A stretch of 32,070 nucleotides of DNA from Methanosarcina spelaei (GTDB lineage Archaea; Halobacteriota; Methanosarcinia; Methanosarcinales; Methanosarcinaceae). The DNA is taken from positions 1 to 32,070 of the forward strand of contig NZ_LMVP01000390.1 of NCBI RefSeq assembly GCF_002287235.1. The letters run 5' to 3'. The notes under the pieces are model-generated. The model was given only the letters and a program-made list of their open reading frames with translations, had not been told where the DNA came from and ran no database searches. A program made the position numbers and the translations under genes. Of this stretch, positions 16,281-23,870 are shown in pieces (position 1 is the first letter of the stretch; the number at the start of each line of letters is the position of its first letter).

Positions 16281-17446
16281 TTACTTTTTTTGTCTTCTGT
16301 TTAGGTCATACATCTGAACTTTCTTCATCTTTGCGAGGCTGAGCACTCTTTCAAGTTCGTTGTCGGCAAGGTGTCGGGCTTCAATGTAGCCATTGTCTAC
16401 GGCTTCATTGAAGATTTCGTATCCAAGAGCTGAACGGGTAAGGACTGTAGTCCAGCCTCTGGGGCTGCCAACTCCTCCAAAAGAGATATCTGAGTTTTCA
16501 GCAGTAAGGTCCGTACAGAAACGACAGGAAGAGCTCCTATGCTCGTCAAACTCACTGAGTTCAAAGATTTGTTGTTTTCCTTCTTTCAGAGTAACCTCAA
16601 ACTTTCCTTTCCGAATTTTCATGGCATCTACATTTTCCAGCGTGATTCCATAACTTTCCAGTACTGCTTTAATTCCCTCATAGGAGAAGGTGTCCATACA
16701 AAAGAGCCCTAGTTTGAGAACCTTTGCTCTCATGAAGAGGTGTAGAAATCCATAGGAACTTTTCTGCATTTTAGTGACTGCATCAATATTACAGCTCGTC
16801 CCTACGAACGCAATCCTGTTCATTCCCTGTTTAATTGCGCTCATAAGAGCTTCAAGAGTCATTGAATGAGAATAGATACTGCCACTACTCTCAAGGATTT
16901 CTTCCCTTGTTTTCGCAACTATTGGTACAGGTTTCCAGGGCTCTTCTTTTGAGCGGGTGGTAACTACGGCGGAGTCAATTAACCCCTCATCAAGGGCATA
17001 CAAAAGCAGAGACGTCACAACTCCCCCATCCTGTCCCCTTATTTCGGGAATAGTAGATCTTGCTGCATATGCGAAGCGGAAGCTCCCTATGAGTCCCTCT
17101 TCCGTGGTGATGGTTCTCGGACACTGGTAGTAGCAGACACCACAGGCTTTACAGGGGCGCCTACCAGTTTTGGTGCGCCATTCGCTATCGTTATATACTC
17201 GCAACTTGCTGCGCAGGCTCCGCAGAGAGTACAGATGCCTGGTTTTATAATGTCCTTTTTTAATTTTCCAAAGGAAATTCTCTCTTTCTCGCTAAGATTT
17301 CGCTTGAGCCGGATTACACTCTTTTCTAGAGCATCGAATTTCTGTTTGCATTCGGGACTGCAGAAATAGTAGCTCTTTCCCCCATAATCCGAAAAATACT
17401 CAGTATTGTCAGATATTATTTTTTTACAAATAGGATCCAGTGGCAT
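16281..17446 (-). pseudogene. YHS/ferredoxin/FrhB-like F420 flavoprotein gene, broken by a -1 frameshift
   Basis: Two overlapping minus-strand frames (17446-17087, 119 residues; 17204-16281, 307 residues) are parts of one gene. The first has a YHS-like metal site (DPICKKI, YYFCSPECKQKF), then the first iron-sulfur motif ICTLCGACAASC (C72/C75/C78/C82). The second continues with a second motif PCKACGVCYYQCPR, then a FrhB/FdhB-type body: GQDGGVVTSLLLYALDEG, FVGTSCNIDAV, CRFCTDLTAENSDISFGGVG. The reading frame changes at a run of four G (17154-17157, plus strand), between the two clusters. Adding one base gives exactly 389 codons from ATG to stop. The ATG at 17204 lies inside the overlap and is accidental. 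This is a frameshift mutation, a sequencing error in a homopolymer, or less likely programmed -1 frameshifting. An intact product would be a ferredoxin/F420-type oxidoreductase subunit of unknown partner. Confidence 0.8.
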
Positions 17447-17601
17447 TAAAAGCCTCCGATGCAGGTTACACGAAAATTTCAGGAAATACCATTAAGTGCG
17501 ATCAAATACGCGACTCCCAAACGAATTTGATGCCAACCTTAAAGGCTATTTATCTCTTTATCTTATGCCAATCAAGTTAGTAATTAATATTAAAAGAGAT
17601 T

Positions 17602-17696
17602 CTGTTCCAAAATCCAGTGATTTTTGTATTTCTTGATTGAAAATCTGAATTCGAAAGAAGAATCCGGTTTTCATCAAGATCAATATTCGATATCTA
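17602..17696. repeat. Dispersed intergenic repeat, copy B
   Basis: Matches 7350-7445 over about 95 bases in the same orientation, with a few substitutions and small indels. Begins CTGTTCCAAAATCCAGTGAT; the AAAATCCAGTGAT part recurs in the hairpin at 17742-17785. Confidence 0.7.
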
Positions 17697-17741
17697 AAGA
17701 CTTCAACCCCAATGTCGTATCAAACGGATTGTGACCACTTA

Positions 17742-17785
17742 CAAAATCCAGTGATTTTGAATTTTACATTCATCACTGGATTTTG
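17742..17785. repeat. 14-bp perfect inverted repeat
   Basis: CAAAATCCAGTGAT (17742-17755), a 16-base loop, then its exact reverse complement (17772-17785). The arm sequence also occurs in copy B of the dispersed repeat, so this may be the end of the same element. It lies about 160 bases beyond the priL stop and could form an RNA hairpin at the end of the pcn-priL message. Confidence 0.7.
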
Positions 17786-17944
17786 GTACTGAGTCTTAAA
17801 AGAGTATAAAATATAAATCTTTTTATTATTCTAATTTTTTATAATTATGATATTCCTTATTTCAGGCTTTTTATCTTTTTATACTTTATGGGGTCGTCCA
17901 TTAAAGACCATCAGATAACTAAATTTCTTTTTTTCCTTTTCCTC

Positions 17945-19042
17945 TTACTTTTCTTCTTGTTTTACCTTTTCCCCTTCCTTTTCTTCTTGTTTTACCTTTT
18001 CCTCTTCTTTTTCCTTTTCTTCCCTTTCTTTCTCTTTATTTTTCAGATATATTTTCTTCTCATAGTAAGCCAGAGGATGATTGATTTTTTCACACAGTCT
18101 GTCTTTACCTATGCAGTTTCCATAGGTTCTCATGGTGTCACATGCAGGAGGCTTGTATATGTTTCCTGTTGCGCCTGCAATATGCTCTATCTGGTAAAGG
18201 GTTACTTCTGCATCAAAATCAGGAGAAACATTGAAAAGGTTAAGAATTTCATCCACTGACATTCCTACGCTAAGCAGGAAGGAAGTCGTGGCAAAACGCA
18301 TAGAATGGGCAAGGTTTACTCCACCCTGTATATTTGCAAGGGCATGGGATATACAGGGAGGAAAGAGTTCGGGTTCCACTGTGCCAAAGTCCGTTGTTCC
18401 GTATTTTTTCTTGTGGATCTCAAACTTGTCTTTTATTTCGGCAACATAAGGTGCACAGAAACTTGAGACTTCAGAAGGAATTTGGGGGATGGGAAATGAT
18501 TTTTCTATTCTTTCTTTGATTGCTTCTTGAAGAAGTCTTACAAAATCTTTTTTCGTAACTACAACCATTCCGGATCTAAGTTCCCGGTTTGTTAATTTCC
18601 ATATGGGTTCCCTTATTGAAGAGGAGAAGCGTATGTAATCTGCAAAATGCATACTGAACTGTAAGTCTTCAACTTCTGCTTGAATCCCAAAATCCTCCCC
18701 AAATTCAAGTAAAAAATCAGTACTTTCTTTTTCGAGCCATTTTGAGGCTGCTTCTGCTTCTTTAAGTGCATATCGCTTGGTGAATAACTGGTCATCCACG
18801 CAAGCAACTAAAATTTGAGCAAAAGGATAAGAGAGAGTTTCGGAAAGAAGCCAGCTTTCGTCTTTCATGAGTGGTTTTTCAATCTCTCCTTCGATGGACT
18901 GCATTACTCTTTCCATCCCGCGAGCTCGAGATCTCCGGAAAGCTGGAGAATTAAGTAAACTCTCTAACGAGATTCTAAGGCTTTCTACATAAGCAGATAC
19001 TTCTGAAGCAAATGGGTAAAGAGCGATATGTTCTTCGTCCAT
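17945..19042 (-). CDS. priL: DNA primase large subunit
   Basis: Partner of the catalytic PriS; it binds template and initiating nucleotide and carries a [4Fe-4S] cluster. 365 residues from the ATG at 19040-19042. The four cluster cysteines are visible: C230 (LFPPCISHAL), C301 (PPACDT), C310 (YGNC) and C317 (DRLCEKINHPLAYYEKK). The frame could open earlier at 19108, but that would overlap pcn by 65 bases. The chosen ATG lies one base after the pcn TGA (TGAAATG) and gives the opening MDEEHIALYPFASE, so coupled translation is likely. The last 30 or so residues are a Lys/Glu repeat (EKVKQEEKEG) encoded by a 30-base DNA repeat and are probably a disordered species-specific tail. Confidence 0.92.
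   Translation of the reverse strand: MDEEHIALYPFASEVSAYVESLRISLESLLNSPAFRRSRARGMERVMQSIEGEIEKPLMKDESWLLSETLSYPFAQILVACVDDQLFTKRYALKEAEAASKWLEKESTDFLLEFGEDFGIQAEVEDLQFSMHFADYIRFSSSIREPIWKLTNRELRSGMVVVTKKDFVRLLQEAIKERIEKSFPIPQIPSEVSSFCAPYVAEIKDKFEIHKKKYGTTDFGTVEPELFPPCISHALANIQGGVNLAHSMRFATTSFLLSVGMSVDEILNLFNVSPDFDAEVTLYQIEHIAGATGNIYKPPACDTMRTYGNCIGKDRLCEKINHPLAYYEKKIYLKNKEKEREEKEKEEEKVKQEEKEGEKVKQEEK
17949..18002. repeat. 30-bp-period coding repeat in the priL tail
   Basis: The 24 bases starting TTTTCTTCTTGTTTTACC occur at 17949-17972 and exactly again at 17979-18002. The period of 30 keeps the frame and adds a ten-residue Lys/Glu unit to the end of PriL. Confidence 0.75.
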
Positions 19043-19043
19043 T

Positions 19044-19781
19044 TCAGTCCGACTCAATTCTTGGAGCCAGGAGGTAAGAAATCCTTCCTGCACCGTTTGC
19101 AATCTCAAAATCTATGAGCATTGGGAAGTCTTTTCCAAGGGAGAGAGTAACTTCATTGACTTTGTTTGTGGGTTTGACTATATCGGTCAGATAGTCCAGA
19201 GAGAAAAGAGAACATGCTTCGCCTGCTTTCAGGTCGATTAGCTGATCTCTGCCCATCTCGAGACGAACCTGGTCAGTATCGCCTTTTGCTTCCATATAGA
19301 ATGTGTCGTCAGAAACTCCCATGAGCATATGGTCGCTTATTTTTTCGGCAGCTTTAACAGCACGCCTGAGGTCTGCACCGTTGAGAACAACTTTAGCAGG
19401 TAATTCAAGCTGTGGAACTCTTGGTTCTGCTCGAATTGTAGAAGGATCGAGAAGAGAAAGTGTATAAGACAGCCCTCCGACATCAATCAGGAGTTTGTGA
19501 TTTCCTTCTTCAAGTTCCATCCGGACTGTGTCGTTCTTATCCGCAATTCCCAGCAGATCCATAATCTTACTCAGGTCGACTCCGATTTCACATTCATCAG
19601 CGTTATACTCATCGAAAGCAGATGACCCAAGCTCGAAAATTCCCATTGCAACGTTAGCAGGATCAACGGCTTTTACCGAAATACCTTCTGGTTTTATCCT
19701 GAATCTGACCTCATCTACAATTACAGCTAGTGCGGCAACCGCGTCTTTCAGAAGCTCTGCATTAATTGCTGCCTTAAACAT
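19044..19781 (-). CDS. pcn: DNA polymerase sliding clamp (PCNA)
   Basis: Ring-shaped trimer that holds DNA polymerases and repair enzymes on DNA. 245 residues, the normal length. Recognisable parts: the opening MFKAAINAELLKDAVAAL, the central RIKPEGISVKAVDPANVAM (28-46), the interdomain region LLDPSTIRAEPRVPQLELPA (110-129) and the C-terminal FEIANGAGRISYLLAPRIESD with the LAPR end typical of archaeal PCNA. ATG 19779-19781 is preceded by GGAG seven bases upstream, and a TATA box lies about 50-60 bases upstream. It is followed at once by priL, an operon joining the clamp to primase. The gene appears intact. Confidence 0.96.
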   Translation of the reverse strand: MFKAAINAELLKDAVAALAVIVDEVRFRIKPEGISVKAVDPANVAMGIFELGSSAFDEYNADECEIGVDLSKIMDLLGIADKNDTVRMELEEGNHKLLIDVGGLSYTLSLLDPSTIRAEPRVPQLELPAKVVLNGADLRRAVKAAEKISDHMLMGVSDDTFYMEAKGDTDQVRLEMGRDQLIDLKAGEACSLFSLDYLTDIVKPTNKVNEVTLSLGKDFPMLIDFEIANGAGRISYLLAPRIESD

Positions 19782-19831
19782 GTTTCTTCTCCAATAATAA
19801 ATTTAAATCTAACTCTTTATTACCCTTGAGA

Positions 19832-19841
19832 TATATAAATT
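19832..19841 (-). promoter_or_regulatory. TATA box of the pcn-priL operon
   Basis: TTTATATAT on the minus strand, about 50-60 bases before the pcn ATG. A start of transcription near 19807 would leave a short leader containing the GGAG ribosome site. Confidence 0.5.
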
Positions 19842-20079
19842 TCTTTACAGATTCCGTAATTCCAGTTCATTTAATGAATTAACTCTCCAAGTACGGTCAA
19901 ACGGGTTTCTATAACTGGAAAAATCACTAGATTCAAACTCCCGGCAACTATATAAATCTTGGTCAGAAAACAGGACGGCTTCAGGCTCTGTTTAAAGCAG
20001 AAAGGAAGCTGTAGCCTGATGAATCTATTTTTTCGGGAAATGTACTTTTTTCAAGGGGGAATAGAAAGGTAATTAAATC

Positions 20080-20394
20080 TCAGTCGTATTCTCTCCAGGT
20101 GAATCCGCATTTCGTACACTTGAAGAAGCGGGTTTCGGATTCGTCAGCCGACCTAAGTTGTCTGAGCCACCAGGCTGCAGTATTATTTCCACATTCTGGG
20201 CATTTTGCACTTGTTGTCGGCAGGCCTGAAGTCTGCTCACCTTCCAGAACCACTATTTCGTGATCATCGATCTTGGCTCTCGAAACAAAGCTTTTTTCAT
20301 CACTCTTTATAGGTATTATGTTTCCGCATTTTCTACACTCAAAATTTCCGTTTTTAGGAAACATCATACTTTTACATTTGGGACAGAACTGCAT
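20080..20394 (-). CDS. tfs: Transcription factor S (RNA cleavage-stimulating, TFIIS/RPB9-like)
   Basis: Helps archaeal RNA polymerase cleave backtracked RNA and proofread. 104 residues from ATG 20392-20394. Two zinc ribbons: C4/C7 with C20/C23 (FCPKCKSMM, ECRKCG), and C65/C68 with C93/C96 (KCPECGNN, KCTKCGFTWREY). The catalytic acidic pair is present in QLRSADESETRFF (D84, E85), so it is an active TFS and not a degenerate paralogue. The frame extends six codons further to 20412, but MQFCPKC is the family start. The start overlaps the 3' end of the Nudix gene by 23 bases, so both are probably on one transcript. Confidence 0.93.
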   Translation of the reverse strand: MQFCPKCKSMMFPKNGNFECRKCGNIIPIKSDEKSFVSRAKIDDHEIVVLEGEQTSGLPTTSAKCPECGNNTAAWWLRQLRSADESETRFFKCTKCGFTWREYD

Positions 20395-20803
20395 TAATAT
20401 CACTTTTTGCATCGTTTATAATTTTATTATGGTCAAAAGCCAGTTCAGGAATGGAATCAAGCTCAAAAAGATCGACGGAATCCGCGTCAGATCCGGATTC
20501 CGGTTCTCCGAATCCCTTTGCAAGGTAGCATACTGAAACAGTATGCCCTCTGGGATCGCGGACCGGGTCGGAATAGACTCCTACAAGTTTGATAAGCTCT
20601 ACAGAAAGGCCTGTTTCTTCAAAAGCTTCCCTCGCTGCTGCTTTTTCTGTAGTTTCCCCGATTTCTACGAAGCCGCCAGGAAGGGCAAATTTTCCCTGAT
20701 ATGGAGGATTTTTTCTCTTCACAAGCACAAGCCTATTTTTAAAGAGTATCACGGTATCAACGGTTAAACTAGGAGTTTGGGGTTTCATAAAACGCCTTCG
20801 CAT
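20372..20803 (-). CDS. Nudix hydrolase (ADP-ribose pyrophosphatase-like)
   Basis: Hydrolyses a nucleoside diphosphate linked to another group; the likely substrate class is ADP-ribose or a damaged nucleotide, but specificity is not readable. About 143 residues from ATG 20801-20803. The Nudix box is complete at about 44-66: GGFVEIGE, seven residues, then REAFEETGL. Upstream, PPYQGKFALPGG is typical of small Nudix enzymes such as archaeal ADP-ribose pyrophosphatase. The start is uncertain: a TTG at 20836 extends the frame 11 codons, and ATG 20788 (MKPQTPSLTVDTVI) is a good shorter start. It overlaps tfs at its 3' end. Confidence 0.85.
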   Translation of the reverse strand: MRRRFMKPQTPSLTVDTVILFKNRLVLVKRKNPPYQGKFALPGGFVEIGETTEKAAAREAFEETGLSVELIKLVGVYSDPVRDPRGHTVSVCYLAKGFGEPESGSDADSVDLFELDSIPELAFDHNKIINDAKSDINAVLSQM

Positions 20804-21176
20804 CTTTCTTTTTGGGAGATCTCTTTCCGCCACCAATCCCTTTCTGAATTAGCTTTTCCGGCAGGAACGCCAGAACAAAATAATATTATTATTGTACATA
20901 ATGTAGAAATTCTTCATCTTATTTCAATTTTGACATTGTAAGTCATGTTTCTGTCGAGCAGAAAAGTTCCTTATACGGTTGCTTCTATTAAATGTTTTTC
21001 CTCTTATCGAAACAAAAGTTTTTCATATTTCTGAAATTCTTCAATCTCTATATTTTTTATACAAATAAGGACATTTTTGTAAAGTTCTGTTTGTAACGTT
21101 ATTCTTCTATAATAGGAATCTATTATCTTATTTGAAGGCTCAATTACTCGATATCATTATATTGATGTAGGTAACA
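20804..21176. other. Intergenic, no gene recognised
   Basis: A+T-rich region between the divergent Nudix and artA genes. It should hold the Nudix promoter. Nothing else was seen. Confidence 0.4.
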
Positions 21177-21319
21177 ATTCTACCTCTTCATCGGTATAAA
21201 AAGTAGCAATGGAGGTAATAGTTCTAAATCTCTTCATCAACATAGAAAATAATGATGGAGGTAAATAGTTCTACATCTCTTCATCAACATTGAAAGCAAT
21301 GATAAGAGATAAGAGTTCT
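21177..21319. repeat. 43/47-bp tandem repeat upstream of artA
   Basis: Three units: 21177-21219 (43 bases), 21220-21266 (47) and 21267-21313 (47), plus the start of a fourth (AGTTCT). The consensus begins AGTTCTACATCTCTTCATCA and ends near AATGATGGAGGTAAAT. Inside each unit CTTCATCA is opposed by TGATGGAG, so each could form a small RNA or DNA hairpin. The block lies about 240 bases before the artA start and about 110 before its TATA box. Confidence 0.75.
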
Positions 21320-21431
21320 ATGTTTCCTAACCAATATGAAAAGTAAAATCCATAAGCTTTGAATTCCTAAATACTAACGATTATAGACGAATTCGACTCA
21401 TTCAAAATTTATGTAAAAATTTATTAATTAT

Positions 21432-21440
21432 TTTATATAA
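21432..21440 (+). promoter_or_regulatory. Probable TATA box of the artA operon
   Basis: TTTATATAA (21432-21440), about 115-120 bases before the artA ATG. A start of transcription near 21465 would leave a leader of about 90 bases, with AGGTG 8-12 bases before the ATG. If right, the 47-bp repeats are upstream of the promoter and not in the leader. Confidence 0.4.
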
Positions 21441-21554
21441 GTTAACTTGTCACTCTCGGAAACTTCATAACTTGCCTGAGGCTTTCTTAGCTTTCATAAA
21501 CAAGAATAATATTTAGAACTAAACTTTACCTCTGGCAAAAAAGGTGCGTGAAAA

Positions 21555-22424
21555 ATGATAGAAAGTATACTCTGGCTCGCAGTCGGGTTAATGGTTGCGT
21601 CATCCGTCATCCCCAGAACCTTAAGGGTTCGTAAACTTGTTGGAGGGATTGGATGGGGTGTATTTTCCATCCACTGGAGTTATCAGCCTCTCCATTATCT
21701 CAAAATTATGGACTATGCCAATGTGCTACTAACAATAGTAGTAACTCTGTTTTGTCTACTTGTAGCGTATATCATGTTTCTAGAGTACAGAAAAGGTCCT
21801 CTAAAGATAAGAAACAATAGAGAAGTACTGCACTCGAAGTTTTCAGCTCAGGATGAGGCTGATTTCCTTGACATAACCTCGATGCTTACAAGTGCCAGTG
21901 CACTTGGAGCTCTAGTTTATTTCCCATTTGCGAATTTCGCCTTTCTGAACACCTGGATTATAGGAGGTGTTACTTCTCAGGTTCTCTGGATTCTTCATTA
22001 TTTCGAGATTCCGGCGTATATGAAAGCCTGGAATATGATATCACTTAATGGGTACACAGTGGAAATCATTCTCGCTTGTACGGCAATTGAAAGCATTGCT
22101 CTCTTTATGGGGCTTATAGGTTCAGTGAGGGCTCCTCTTAACCGTCTGGCTATGGCTTTTGTCGTGTCAGTGCCCGTGATTTATATACTTAATCTTATAA
22201 GGGACATTTTCGTGGTAGTTGCTTATGGAGAACAATGGTTTGGGGCTGACAGTTTTATAATTGCACATAACTATATCGCAAAGGCTGGTTCAGGCATTGC
22301 CCTCTTTGTAATTTCATATGCAGTACTCCGGATTCTCCCCGAGTTGTTCGGAATGATTGATGGCCTCTGGGTCATTCTTTCTATAGAAATGAAATCTCTT
22401 CTGCGCATGTCTGAGGGGGATTAA
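21555..22424 (+). CDS. artA: Archaeosortase A
   Basis: Membrane transpeptidase-like enzyme that processes PGF-CTERM surface proteins and allows their C-terminal lipid attachment. 289 residues with about eight hydrophobic segments. The exosortase/archaeosortase catalytic residues are visible: C175 in ACTAIESIALFMG, R216 in NLIRDIFVVVAYG, H238 in IIAHNYIAKAGSG, and R259 (VLRIL), which may match the second Arg needed in haloarchaeal ArtA. ATG 21555 follows AGGTG. It is followed six bases later by psd and then pssA. This linkage is known in archaea that make archaetidylethanolamine and fits the lipid anchoring of ArtA substrates. No PGF-CTERM substrate is visible in this window. Confidence 0.9.
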   Translation: MIESILWLAVGLMVASSVIPRTLRVRKLVGGIGWGVFSIHWSYQPLHYLKIMDYANVLLTIVVTLFCLLVAYIMFLEYRKGPLKIRNNREVLHSKFSAQDEADFLDITSMLTSASALGALVYFPFANFAFLNTWIIGGVTSQVLWILHYFEIPAYMKAWNMISLNGYTVEIILACTAIESIALFMGLIGSVRAPLNRLAMAFVVSVPVIYILNLIRDIFVVVAYGEQWFGADSFIIAHNYIAKAGSGIALFVISYAVLRILPELFGMIDGLWVILSIEMKSLLRMSEGD

Positions 22425-22429
22425 GGTAA

Positions 22430-23053
22430 ATGCTTGCAAAAGGTTCAGAACCCTGGCTTTTTACAGCTGTGTCTATAACTGCACTATTTGCGGTCCTCTC
22501 CAGGGCAATGAACAGCTCTCGTTTAAACTGCATTGCTTATGTAGCAATGGCACTGACTTTTTTTATGGTTCTTTTTTTTAGAGATCCAGAAAGAAAGGTT
22601 GAAGTTTCGGACACTTATATGATTTCCCCGGCCGATGGCACTGTCATAGATATTCGAGGCCGGAAAATTTGTATTTTTATGTTTCTCCAGAACGTACATG
22701 TAAATAGAGCTCCGATTTCGGGAAAGATTAAGCAAATTACTTACAAAAAAGGTGGATATCTTCCTGCTTACTGGAAAGACTCTGAAAGAAACGAGAGAAA
22801 TGAGTTTATTATTCACAGCAAGTATGGTGACGTTAGTGTCACGCAGATTGCAGGCACAATTGCCAGAAGAATCGTCTCTTATTCTCAAGTAAATGATATA
22901 ATCGAGCAGGGACAGCGAATTGGAATGATTCGCTTCGGATCAAGGGTTGATGTAACGATCCCTCATGACTTTGAGATCATAGTACGGAAAGGAGAACGGG
23001 TACTTGCAGGCAAAACCATTATAGCAATAACAAAAAATGAAAGGGACTTTTGA
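22430..23053 (+). CDS. psd: Archaetidylserine decarboxylase (phosphatidylserine decarboxylase family)
   Basis: Removes CO2 from archaetidylserine to give archaetidylethanolamine. 207 residues, the short archaeal type. An N-terminal membrane region of two hydrophobic stretches (about 10-24 and 34-50) is followed by FRDPERKV, MISPADGTVIDI (64-75) and the conserved MFLQNVHVNRAPISG (84-98). The self-cleavage site that forms the pyruvoyl group is the Gly-Ser in RFGSRVDVTIP (G170-S171). The enzyme would be made as one chain and cut there into two subunits. ATG 22430 is preceded by AAGG, and the stop is two bases before the pssA ATG, so the two are translationally linked. Confidence 0.92.
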   Translation: MLAKGSEPWLFTAVSITALFAVLSRAMNSSRLNCIAYVAMALTFFMVLFFRDPERKVEVSDTYMISPADGTVIDIRGRKICIFMFLQNVHVNRAPISGKIKQITYKKGGYLPAYWKDSERNERNEFIIHSKYGDVSVTQIAGTIARRIVSYSQVNDIIEQGQRIGMIRFGSRVDVTIPHDFEIIVRKGERVLAGKTIIAITKNERDF

Positions 23054-23055
23054 AC

Positions 23056-23844
23056 ATGAACGTATTTCAAATGTTAAGACTCCCGGACCTGGTCTCTCTT
23101 TTGAACCTTATCTGCGGAATCAGTTCAATTGCGGTAGCTGCTCAGGCTACAATCCAGGCTGCTATATCTCAAACTGCAGCCCATAATGGATTTGTTCTGG
23201 CTTTGATCTTACTTCTTATTGCAGCAATTGCAGATGGGGCGGACGGGTACATTGCCAGACGATTTAAAGGAGGAGAACTCGGGGAACAACTTGATTCTCT
23301 GGCAGATGCAGTTTCTTTTGGGGTGGCTCCCGCTCTTTTAATATACTTGCAGTTCGGGCAAATAAACCCTCTTGTCGGAGATCCAGACCCTCTTGTTGCT
23401 GTATTTCCGGTTTTCTACGCTATCTGCGGTGTACTCAGGCTTGCACGCTTTAATTCCATGGCCTCCAGTAAAACCGGATTTGAGGGACTTCCCATAACTG
23501 CAGGCTGCGTTATGCTTGTTACATACATGCTATTAAGTGAAGATCTTGTCAAGATAGACTTCCTTCTAGCACTTACCCTTTGTCTATCTATTCTTATGGT
23601 GAGTTCGGTGAATTATCCGAAGATCAGGAACGTCAGGATTCTAGCTTTTGTAGCTTCCATTTTTGGTATAACTATGCTTCTCTATCTGTACAATATCGAA
23701 TATATGCGAATCTTCTCAGTCCTGCCTTTTATCCTGATGTTGATGTACATCTTTTCTCCTTTTTTCAAGGTCCCTCTATTAAGTAATCTGGGTAGTAAGG
23801 AATATCGAAATAAAGAATTTAGTGCCAGAAAAGAAAAACAGTAA
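23056..23844 (+). CDS. pssA: Archaetidylserine synthase (CDP-alcohol phosphatidyltransferase)
   Basis: Joins L-serine to CDP-archaeol, giving the substrate of the decarboxylase encoded just upstream. 262 residues from ATG 23056, with about seven or eight membrane segments. The CDP-alcohol transferase motif DGxxAR...G...D...D is complete: D63, G64, A67, R68, G76, D80 and D84 in ADGYIARRFKGGELGEQLDSLAD. The frame could open at a TTG (23050) overlapping the psd stop, but the ATG two bases after that stop gives the family-like start MNVFQMLRLPDLVSLLNL. It ends in a basic tail (EYRNKEFSARKEKQ). Confidence 0.92.
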   Translation: MNVFQMLRLPDLVSLLNLICGISSIAVAAQATIQAAISQTAAHNGFVLALILLLIAAIADGADGYIARRFKGGELGEQLDSLADAVSFGVAPALLIYLQFGQINPLVGDPDPLVAVFPVFYAICGVLRLARFNSMASSKTGFEGLPITAGCVMLVTYMLLSEDLVKIDFLLALTLCLSILMVSSVNYPKIRNVRILAFVASIFGITMLLYLYNIEYMRIFSVLPFILMLMYIFSPFFKVPLLSNLGSKEYRNKEFSARKEKQ

Positions 23845-23870
23845 AACTAACTTGTCCAAGACACTCATTA

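Larger units (their letters stand above)
17447..17944. other. Intergenic region with dispersed repeat and hairpin
   Basis: 498 A+T-rich bases between the broken FrhB-like gene and the priL 3' end. It holds copy B of the dispersed repeat and a 14-bp hairpin, listed separately. No gene seen. Confidence 0.5.

Noticed and set aside
16281-17204. Separate FrhB-like gene starting at ATG 17204
   Set aside because: The first 15 or so codons are the out-of-frame reading of the upstream half; a one-base shift joins both into one gene.
17888-18259. Plus-strand Phe/Leu-rich frame
   Set aside because: Antisense of the priL Lys/Glu tail, whose codons read as Phe/Leu on the other strand.
19043-19108. Longer priL start overlapping pcn
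   Set aside because: The ATG at 19042, one base after the pcn stop, gives the family-like N-terminus; the extension only mirrors pcn codons.
21177-21319. Tandem units considered as a CRISPR array
   Set aside because: No constant repeat with unrelated spacers, since the whole unit repeats, and no cas genes nearby.
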